Positions 1-6,062 of a stretch of 7,902 nt of DNA are shown here, piece by piece. Source of the DNA: UBA10427 sp003500135 (GTDB lineage Bacteria > Bacteroidota > Bacteroidia > Cytophagales > Cyclobacteriaceae); assembly GCA_963966275.1 (NCBI GenBank), contig CAWZYQ010000172.1, positions 1-7,902 of the forward strand. The letters run 5' to 3'. The stretch's first letter is position 1. Each line of letters opens with the position of its first letter. The translations under genes and the position numbers were made by a program. A model generated the notes under the pieces. That model ran no database searches, was not told the origin of the DNA, and saw nothing but the letters and a program-made list of their open reading frames with translations.

Positions 1-641
1 TTACATCCGACTGTTGAGTTGTGGTTTGATGTCAATTAAGGATTTAGGATATTTAAATATCAATCGATTTACTGGCGCTATGGTTGTGGTTTGATGTCAA
101 TTAAGGATTTAGGATATTTGTACACCGATGGCGATCATGAAGAATTTAGTTGTGGTTTGATGTCAATTAAGGATTTAGGATATTTGTGAAGTCGTTTGTC
201 CCTCGCTCTGTCCGTTGTGGTTTGATGTCAATTAAGGATTTAGGATATTTTCTCATGCCGTAATTAGCTGCATTAACCAGTTGTGGTTTGATGTCAATTA
301 AGGATTTAGGATATTCCGGAGGGGTTTCCAGCGCAATGGGTTGAGTTGTGGTTTGATGTCAATTAAGGATTTAGGATATTATCAGATGCTTCTAGACGTC
401 ATGCAACGAGTTGTGGTTTGATGTCAATTAAGGATTTAGGATATTTTAACCGCTCGACGCTTGCAAGCGTTCACAGTTGTGGTTTGATGTCAATTAAGGA
501 TTTAGGATATTCTAATATTTTTTTCAACAATAAGATTCAAGTTGTGGTTTGATGTCAATTAAGGATTTAGGATATTTCACAGCAGGATTATGCTATATTG
601 AAGGCGTTGTGGTTTGATGTCAATTAAGGATTTAGGATATT
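1..641 (+). CRISPR. Type II-C CRISPR array, 10 repeats
   Basis: Ten copies of a 36-bp repeat start at 18, 83, 149, 214, 280, 345, 410, 476, 541 and 606. Each begins GTTGTGGTTTGATG and ends AGGATATT, and I see no substitution in any copy, including the last. The nine complete spacers are 29 or 30 bp (period 65-66) and are all different. Bases 1-17 are the end of another spacer, so the array continues left of the window. The GTTGTGGTTTGAT start is typical of Bacteroidota type II repeats. In type II systems the mature crRNA is spacer plus the 5' part of the repeat, and the tracrRNA at 5733-5760 is complementary to the plus-strand repeat, so crRNA sense is plus. The array is therefore transcribed towards cas2, opposite to the cas genes. 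None of the spacers obviously matches other sequence in this window, so targets are unknown. The leader is not visible unless it is on the cas2 side. Confidence 0.98.
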
Positions 642-676
642 AGCAAGTAGTCTAACTTGCTGATATCCTTTTGTTT
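634..676 (+). terminator. Intrinsic terminator at the end of the CRISPR array
   Basis: Bases 634-648 pair with 655-669 in a 15-bp stem with one G-T wobble (641/662) and a 6-base loop (649-654). A T-rich tract TTTTGTTT follows at 669-676. The left arm uses the last 8 bases of the terminal CRISPR repeat (AGGATATT), and the right arm contains a matching GATATCCT. The T tract lies only on the plus-strand side, so this fits termination of the pre-crRNA before it runs antisense through cas2. On the minus strand no T tract follows. It could alternatively act as an array-boundary structure for spacer integration. The terminator reading is inference from structure. Confidence 0.75.
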
Positions 677-742
677 GACCGCATATTTTCACGCAGAAAA
701 TTGATGCCAATTCTGTATAATTAAAATTGAAAAAGCGTTTTT

Positions 743-1090
743 TTAAAACATTTCGAGTTGTTTCATTGGTGGATTAAGAGATTGGACCATCCTACCCCAA
801 AAGTTTTCAATATTCTCATACTGTTTATCCGTAATTTTCAAAATACTTACTTGTCCTCCCGGAGGCATCATTTTACGTACTCGCCTGGCATGCATTTGCA
901 AAACTTCCATACTGGCACAATGACGTGTATAGATGGAATACTGCATCATGGTAAAACCATCTTTTTGAAGGTTTTTTCTGAATTGGCTGGCCGCCCGTCG
1001 TTCCTTTTTTGTAACAACGGGCAAATCGAACATGACAAATATCCACATAACCCTATATGCATTTAAACGATCAGAAGGTAGTGTTTCCAT
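743..1090 (-). CDS. cas2: CRISPR-associated endonuclease Cas2
   Basis: Cas2 forms the central dimer of the Cas1-Cas2 integrase that inserts new spacers at the array. The protein shows the Cas2 ferredoxin-like fold pattern: a first beta strand RVMWIFVMFDLP with the conserved aspartate (D22 from this start), then TKKERR, the FRKNLQKDGF helix, a second strand QYSIYTRHC, and the closing GQVSILKITDKQY strand. The open frame extends to an upstream ATG at 1135 (130 aa). I prefer the ATG at 1090 because it gives 115 aa and an N-terminus (METLPSDRLNAYR) of the length usual in Bacteroidota II-C Cas2, with only a 20-bp overlap with cas1 instead of 65 bp. Either start overlaps cas1, implying translational coupling in a cas9-cas1-cas2 operon. 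It is the last gene of the operon and points at the CRISPR array. No convincing minus-strand terminator follows it. Confidence 0.95.
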   Translation of the reverse strand: METLPSDRLNAYRVMWIFVMFDLPVVTKKERRAASQFRKNLQKDGFTMMQYSIYTRHCASMEVLQMHARRVRKMMPPGGQVSILKITDKQYENIENFWGRMVQSLNPPMKQLEMF

Positions 1091-1991
1091 AATGTTCCAG
1101 AATTGGAAAAACAAGCTTTTTGGTATTTCCTTCATAATATAAGGAAAGCGATTGGGCGCTTTTTAAAATTGCGCTTTGTAAGGTGCGTTTCTGACCATTC
1201 AAATGACAATCCGCATTCAAAACATTGATCAAAGCAGCCTTTATTTCTTTGTCAAGTTCAAGGTCATAAGAGCCATATGATAAGGCTAACGAAATGACCT
1301 GATGATCTACAAATGGTCGGTAAGGTTCCATGAGATCATCTGCCAGACAATAAGCATTATATCTGTTCTTGTGCTGGACGCCTAATGTTGGCAATAATCC
1401 GGAAATGGCCAATGCACGCGCAACGGAGGCCCTGACAATGGTGTAGCCATAGTTTAGCAAATGGTTAGGCGCCTGCCCAAACCTTTCCCTTTTAAAATCT
1501 GCACCAAATAGTTTAGTCCAATAATATCTGGCTGCTTTGGCTTCCCGGGATGTGCTATCACCACTTTTCACATCTCCGGCCATTTGCATTAATGCCTTCG
1601 CTTCCTGGTCCTTTCCCATATTTCGCATCATTTGTGATTGATTTATGATCTTGGCTTTAATAATTTGTTGCCATACTTGTTTTTTAAGGGGTTCATTTGC
1701 CCTCACTTGCAGGTTAAACCGTTCGGTTTGAATATAATGGCTATCTAATGGCAACAGCATAGAAACGGGCAGATAATTTTTTGAGGTAAAGACAACAGCC
1801 ACTTTTTGATCCATTAGTTCCTGAATAATGGATTGGGTCAAACTGATCTGCGGGTGGTTTAGTAGGACCACACCAAGGTCTTCAACAGGGGTTTGTCTGT
1901 ATTGCCCGGAGGTTTTTTCCTTCAGGAGAAGCTGTTTGTCTTTCACTGAAAGGTGATAGGGGTTATCAATTGAAATAATCCTTTTTTGCAT
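1071..1991 (-). CDS. cas1: CRISPR-associated integrase Cas1 (type II)
   Basis: Cas1 is the catalytic subunit of the Cas1-Cas2 spacer integrase and is metal dependent. An N-terminal beta domain (KRIISIDNPYHLSVKDKQLLL) is followed by the alpha-helical catalytic domain. The expected metal-binding residues are visible: E150 in SREAKAARYYW, H207 in LGVQHKNRYNAY, and E222 in ADDLMEPYRPF. Length is 306 aa, close to the usual type II Cas1. The frame also allows a TTG start at 2000 (309 aa). I chose the ATG at 1991 because homologues begin just before the KR/K-I strand. It lies 98 bp downstream of cas9 and overlaps cas2, so it is likely part of the cas9 operon. The gap contains TATCTTTC (minus strand, 2055-2062), a 7/8 match to the Bacteroidota TAnnTTTG box, so a separate weak promoter is possible, though I see no good TTTG box upstream. 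No truncation or missing catalytic residue is seen. Confidence 0.97.
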   Translation of the reverse strand: MQKRIISIDNPYHLSVKDKQLLLKEKTSGQYRQTPVEDLGVVLLNHPQISLTQSIIQELMDQKVAVVFTSKNYLPVSMLLPLDSHYIQTERFNLQVRANEPLKKQVWQQIIKAKIINQSQMMRNMGKDQEAKALMQMAGDVKSGDSTSREAKAARYYWTKLFGADFKRERFGQAPNHLLNYGYTIVRASVARALAISGLLPTLGVQHKNRYNAYCLADDLMEPYRPFVDHQVISLALSYGSYDLELDKEIKAALINVLNADCHLNGQKRTLQSAILKSAQSLSLYYEGNTKKLVFPILEHYGNTTF

Positions 1992-2089
1992 TGTATTCAA
2001 GTGTTAGTGTATATAATCAACACAACACACTGACATACAATTCATTAATTAATCGAAAGATATTTTAAATTCATCGAAAACAATAACTA

Positions 2090-5000
2090 TCATACCCTTG
2101 TCACTTCTCCTGTTTTTGAGATTTCAACCTTAATACCTCTGAAAGTATTCGGTGAGCATCTTAAGATTATTGGGTTATTGTCCTTATTAGCATCAACATT
2201 TGCTGCACGGTGTAGCGCAAAAACTAACATAATGCCGTATTGCGATTGTCCCGTTTTTCGCAAATAATATAAATGGTCGCCAATTTCTTTATTAGATAGA
2301 GAATCTACATCAATATCTTCTTCCACATTCAGCAATACCATATCCCCTTTTTTTAACCAGGTATAAAATTTGGCTCCTTCTTCATGGTGCCGGTCGATGG
2401 TTTCCAAACCTTGTTTTTCAGCTTCTACTGCATCCCAAAAGGTGACCATTTTACCTATCCGTTTGCCATCGGGTAGATCAAAAAGCAATACGTGATGGTT
2501 GCTTCCGGGCTCAACCCATTTATTCACCTCACTCAGTTGTACCATATTAGAAGCCGTTTTTCTAATCCGCACTTTTTTAACCGGAATAGGGTCTCCATTC
2601 CTGTTGGGAATATGGACTTTGGGAATCCGTTTGCCATTGTCATCCATTTCAAAAAAGGCGTTTTTTGGTATATTGAATTTCTTTGTGAAATCAATAGTAG
2701 GATCAGCTTTTAAAAGGGCCTCTTTTACCGCTTTACGAACTGTAGGGTCAACAATTTGATTGACCATTTTTGGGGTAAGCTGATCAAGCCCCTTTCGGAT
2801 ATGATATCCTTCTTCGCCATTATCAGGGCTATTTCGTTTTCCATAATACGTTTCTTCATGCAAAGCGCCTCTTGCCGCTATGCCCTGGCCGTACAGTTTT
2901 TTACCCTTTTTCTCTAATCGCTTACCCGATTTCTTATCAAAAAGGGCTTTTTTGACCTTAGTCAACACACGGTCTTTTTGGTGATAGGTCACCAATATTC
3001 CTTCGATTGATTTTTTAGCATCCTGATAAAACCCTTCCCATGGTTCCGGGAAATTAAGCGCTGCGTTGCGATCCTGGCCTTTACCGGACATAGTGGCCAA
3101 TTTTTGCAAAAAGCCCTGATTGCTGCAGGCCACTGCCAATGCATCAATGGCATGATGCCGATGGTCATTTCTTAATTTTTTCAAGTAAAAGGCATTATTT
3201 CGCACATAGCCATGGGCAGGTTTACCAATTTTCTGTTTATCAGTTTCTATTTTTTTTATTTGTTCCGGCTGTGGGACCCAAGGCTCAAGAGAACCTTCAA
3301 TTAGTTTGCCATCAACATCCACCGCAACTATATACTCCCCATCTGGATACCCTTCTAACTTTTGCGGGGCATTTAAAATGCCATCCAGTCCCCAATGCCT
3401 TCGAAGCGTTTCTGTAACAGAACCCTGGGTAACAGATACATTTTGACATGCCATTTTCAGATAATCCCGGGCAAATCTTGATATATAACGGGTATCATTA
3501 AGCTGTCGGGATATGAACTGCTCCAATGCAGGGTTGTCTTTGGAAATGAATCTTTTGGCCTTTTTGTAAGGTAGTATTTTAAATATTCGGTTTTTGATGT
3601 CGTCCCAATCGCCACCAATTCGCTTATAGTATTCATAGGGAGTATCATCCCCTTTTTCCCGATTGATATCGGCTTCACAGAGCGTTTTATTGGCCATGCT
3701 ATCATCAAGTGAAACAGAATAAGGGATTATATGCTCAATTTGAAAATAACCTTCATTAAACAGTTGGCTAATACTAATGGTCTTTCCAGAAAAAGGACTT
3801 ATTGCTTTACCGGACACCTTTTCTAATTCGCGAAACAACAGTACTTTCTGTACATTTCTTCGCGTATACGGCATTCCATATTCGTCAAGAGTCTTTTTGG
3901 CCTCGATGTTTTCTTTTTCCCGCTCCCTTTGTTTAAAGCGAAACTCTTCCCTTTTCTTGGCGCCCATTTTAAGTTCACGGGCCATTTCTATTTTTATCTC
4001 GTTGGGTTTACCATATTTTTCTATCAAGGCATTGGTCATCCTGCGCACTTCAAATAAAGCCGCTTCCACCACGGGGTTCTTAATTTTTTTGATTTTTTTA
4101 TCATCTTCCGGCAGGTAACCAAGATGGGGGTTTCCATCAATATCACTGTGATGATAAAGCTTGTCCAACTGATGGTCATTTAGCCCGTATGCTTCGCGCA
4201 AAAGATCTTTTGCATGGTCCATTCCTGTACCTTCATCATCTTTCATAAAGACACTAAGCACATTATCTTCAATTTCCTTCTTATACTCGTCGGAATAATT
4301 ATTCCATACCGTGTTTCCAAAGGCTTTACTTAACCCTGCCAATAAAACCGCATCGCTGTAACCTTCACCTCTTTTCAAATACGGTAAAATCCGGTTTATG
4401 GCCCGCGTACTAAGTTGTCCATAGCCATCTGCGAGGCGGAGTTTTATAAATTTATCAGCTTGTTTATCATCAAATCCCCATTTGTTTTTGACATATTCGA
4501 TGGTTTTATCCCTGTCTTTCCCATTTAATTTGATATGCCAGGCATGCATTTTTTGTTCCCAGCTCATATCATTCCAAGCTTTTTTACCAAATACTTTGGA
4601 AAGCCCTGCGAGGGTTTTGTTTCCGGCTATTTTTAATTCCTTTTCATAGTTGAAATTTCCGTTTGTCAAACACAATTTCTTTTGAATTTCTTCAAAGGTA
4701 AACCTGTCTTTTGAATTGAAGAGATCAATGATAATGTTCTTTTGTTCTTCATTGAGTCGCCTTCCTTCAAGTCGGATATTATTGATGAATTCATACATTC
4801 GCCTCAGTTCGAAAAGAGGCGAACTTTTAGGGCATTTAGGTTTATTGGGTTCAAAGGTACAAGTACCTAATAAGTGTTTCTGATTAACAAGGGGCCGTTG
4901 GTAGAAAAGCTCACCCTCCTGTTCGTCTCCAATTTGTTTTTTAAGCTCATTAGTCAAGAAATCGGGATAATAGTCTTTCTGAGATTCCCAGATTACATTA

Positions 5001-5674
5001 AATTCATGTAGATACCAACTACGCAGTGTGTAACGATTGCGAATCCGTTCCTGGGTAGTATCCAAAGATGAGAGGTATTGACCTAATGTTTTGTTTTCCT
5101 CAAGCGCTGCACGTGTAGCTTCAATCCCAACTTTTTCCTCTGAAGGATCACCTTTCATTATAGCCTTACCATCTTCAAGTGGTGTTTGAAGATTTTCTTT
5201 ATATCCCCTGCGCTGCGCAAGTTGATAAAGCACACGCCCTAATTCCATTTTGGAAAGTTTCTCACCTTGAGCTGCTTTGGAACGCAAATAATAAGGATTC
5301 AAAGCGAAAAATCGCTTTAATTCTTCTGGTTGACGTACCTGCTGGAGAATCCTCTTGAATTTTTCACGATTGTGGTCTTTTACTTTGTCCGGATAGAACT
5401 GATCGTGTAAGGCTATGAAATCAGGAAACATGCCATGATTGAAAAGAATAGTAGCAAGCCGAAACTTTCTTAACCTGCGACGGAAGAATTGTCTTCTGGT
5501 TTGACGCTTCATTCGTCTCGTTTGATTTTTTGAGATTTCAGCGCCTTTTGTATCGCGGTTAATACCTTCAGGAAAAATTTCTGATCCTGATCCAAGGATT
5601 TTTTTGTTTTCAAGGTCAACAACGGCCCAACCGAGTGAGTTAGTTCCGATATCATAAGCAAATATAATGGGCAT
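2090..5674 (-). CDS. cas9: CRISPR-associated RNA-guided endonuclease Cas9 (type II-C)
   Basis: Cas9 cuts both strands of invading DNA using a crRNA-tracrRNA duplex. At 1194 aa it is larger than compact II-C enzymes such as the roughly 1080-aa Neisseria one, but smaller than typical II-A. Domains in order: RuvC-I (residues 1-45, catalytic D8 in AYDIGTNSLGW); arginine-rich bridge helix (about 50-80, QTRRMKRQTRRQFFRRR); alpha-helical REC lobe (about 85-530, with the II-C GTCTFEP signature at 270-276); RuvC-II (E563 in IKIEMAREL); HNH (about 600-745, H648 in QIEHIIPYS, then N662 and N671); RuvC-III (HHAID, with H841 and D844); then a WED/PAM-interacting region (about 890-1194) I cannot assign to a known PAM type. 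All expected nuclease residues are present, with E647 where many Cas9s have aspartate before the HNH histidine. The start at 5674 is supported by the MPIIFAYDIG N-terminus; no Shine-Dalgarno is seen. It is first gene of the operon and divergent from the tracrRNA. Two REC segments about 90 residues apart look duplicated (see findings). Confidence 0.98.
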   Translation of the reverse strand: MPIIFAYDIGTNSLGWAVVDLENKKILGSGSEIFPEGINRDTKGAEISKNQTRRMKRQTRRQFFRRRLRKFRLATILFNHGMFPDFIALHDQFYPDKVKDHNREKFKRILQQVRQPEELKRFFALNPYYLRSKAAQGEKLSKMELGRVLYQLAQRRGYKENLQTPLEDGKAIMKGDPSEEKVGIEATRAALEENKTLGQYLSSLDTTQERIRNRYTLRSWYLHEFNVIWESQKDYYPDFLTNELKKQIGDEQEGELFYQRPLVNQKHLLGTCTFEPNKPKCPKSSPLFELRRMYEFINNIRLEGRRLNEEQKNIIIDLFNSKDRFTFEEIQKKLCLTNGNFNYEKELKIAGNKTLAGLSKVFGKKAWNDMSWEQKMHAWHIKLNGKDRDKTIEYVKNKWGFDDKQADKFIKLRLADGYGQLSTRAINRILPYLKRGEGYSDAVLLAGLSKAFGNTVWNNYSDEYKKEIEDNVLSVFMKDDEGTGMDHAKDLLREAYGLNDHQLDKLYHHSDIDGNPHLGYLPEDDKKIKKIKNPVVEAALFEVRRMTNALIEKYGKPNEIKIEMARELKMGAKKREEFRFKQREREKENIEAKKTLDEYGMPYTRRNVQKVLLFRELEKVSGKAISPFSGKTISISQLFNEGYFQIEHIIPYSVSLDDSMANKTLCEADINREKGDDTPYEYYKRIGGDWDDIKNRIFKILPYKKAKRFISKDNPALEQFISRQLNDTRYISRFARDYLKMACQNVSVTQGSVTETLRRHWGLDGILNAPQKLEGYPDGEYIVAVDVDGKLIEGSLEPWVPQPEQIKKIETDKQKIGKPAHGYVRNNAFYLKKLRNDHRHHAIDALAVACSNQGFLQKLATMSGKGQDRNAALNFPEPWEGFYQDAKKSIEGILVTYHQKDRVLTKVKKALFDKKSGKRLEKKGKKLYGQGIAARGALHEETYYGKRNSPDNGEEGYHIRKGLDQLTPKMVNQIVDPTVRKAVKEALLKADPTIDFTKKFNIPKNAFFEMDDNGKRIPKVHIPNRNGDPIPVKKVRIRKTASNMVQLSEVNKWVEPGSNHHVLLFDLPDGKRIGKMVTFWDAVEAEKQGLETIDRHHEEGAKFYTWLKKGDMVLLNVEEDIDVDSLSNKEIGDHLYYLRKTGQSQYGIMLVFALHRAANVDANKDNNPIILRCSPNTFRGIKVEISKTGEVTRV

Positions 5675-5732
5675 ATAGGGAGAATTTTTGAATAGCCATC
5701 AAATTAATTATATTAGCATAAATTTAAGAAAA
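5675..5732. promoter_or_regulatory. Divergent cas9 / tracrRNA promoter region
   Basis: This AT-rich 58-bp stretch separates the cas9 start codon (minus) from the tracrRNA (plus), so it should contain both promoters or most of them. Candidate Bacteroidota -7 boxes (consensus TAnnTTTG): for tracrRNA, TAAATTTA at 5719-5726 (7/8), placing a start near 5730, just before the anti-repeat; for cas9, TTAATTTG at 5700-5707 on the minus strand (7/8). I do not find a well-spaced TTTG -33 box for either, so the exact elements are uncertain. The cas9 -33 region would lie inside the tracrRNA gene, which suggests the two transcription units may interfere with each other. Confidence 0.45.
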
Positions 5733-5814
5733 AATATCCTAATTGATATCTTATCACAATAAGGCTATAGGCCGAAGAGAAATCTAAGACCCCACCTCGG
5801 TGGGGTATTTTTTT
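5730..5814 (+). ncRNA. tracrRNA
   Basis: The trans-activating RNA pairs with crRNA repeats, is trimmed with them by RNase III in known systems, and is bound by Cas9. Anti-repeat: 5741-5760 pairs with repeat positions 1-20 in 18 of 20 positions (15 Watson-Crick, 3 G-U), with a 2x2 U-U internal loop at repeat positions 9-10. Bases 5733-5740 (AATATCCT) pair perfectly with repeat positions 29-36, leaving repeat positions 21-28 unpaired. Next comes the nexus hairpin (GGC at 5763-5765 with GCC at 5771-5773), a linker, and a terminator hairpin. This order and the AATAAGGCTATA start of the tail are typical of II-C tracrRNAs. The 5' end is inferred from the anti-repeat and a weak -7 box and could lie several bases either way. 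It is transcribed away from cas9. Confidence 0.92.
5789..5814 (+). terminator. tracrRNA intrinsic terminator
   Basis: ACCCCAC (5789-5795) pairs perfectly with GTGGGGT (5800-5806) around a CTCG loop, followed by A and seven T residues (5808-5814). This is a textbook rho-independent terminator and also the 3' hairpin of the mature tracrRNA. Confidence 0.93.
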
Positions 5815-5851
5815 GACCTATTAACAGACAATAAGCAAATTAGCACAATCA

Positions 5852-5935
5852 AAGTATACAATGGACTGCCCAAAATACGCACCGGCAAACCTGAAGTATG
5901 CATTGACAACTTCAAAGTATGCTCTGGTAAAAACA
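5852..5935 (+). repeat. Four 21-bp direct repeats (AAGTATGC core)
   Basis: Copies start at 5852, 5873, 5894 and 5915, exactly 21 bp apart. Cores are AAGTATAC, AAATACGC, AAGTATGC and AAGTATGC, each with a G four bases after the core. A degenerate fifth unit may start at 5936 (GGTTATCAGTTG). In frame with an ATG at 5861 the units would encode heptapeptides KYAPANL, KYALTTS and KYALVKT, within a possible 86-codon frame ending at 6121. I do not call that frame a gene: it runs antisense into the end of the DUF4421-like gene, has no clear promoter or ribosome site, and its C-terminal half does not look like a protein. The block could be a relic of a coding repeat or a phased protein-binding site. 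In the rest of the non-genic stretch (5936-6062) I see nothing recognisable. Confidence 0.6.
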
Positions 5936-6062
5936 GGTTATCAGTTGCACGATGCGATCAGGGCATTTTTTACGCCATTGTTAGTGTTGTCCACCAACAA
6001 GAACTACACTTCATCAAAACTACAATCTACTCATTTCAACAGAACCCTCCCTTGCACTACCA

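Noticed and set aside
758..1066. Plus-strand open frame opposite cas2
   Set aside because: It is fully antisense to the well-supported cas2 and has no recognisable protein features.
1992..2089. A second tracrRNA or hidden small gene between cas9 and cas1
   Set aside because: I found no anti-repeat match and no coding pattern in these 98 bases; only a weak -7-like box is visible.
3457..4118. Other-frame open frames inside cas9, including a minus-strand 83-codon frame and a plus-strand 113-codon frame
   Set aside because: They lie within the intact cas9 coding sequence, which shows continuous RuvC and HNH motifs through this region, so they are shadows.
2090..5674. Idea that the locus is type II-A or II-B
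   Set aside because: No csn2 or cas4 lies beside cas1-cas2, and the Cas9 REC signature (GTCTFEP) and operon order fit II-C. A distant csn2 outside the window cannot be excluded but is unlikely.
5967..5981. GGCATTTTTTACGCC as a terminator for the DUF4421-like gene
   Set aside because: The stem is only a few base pairs and no T tract follows on the minus strand.
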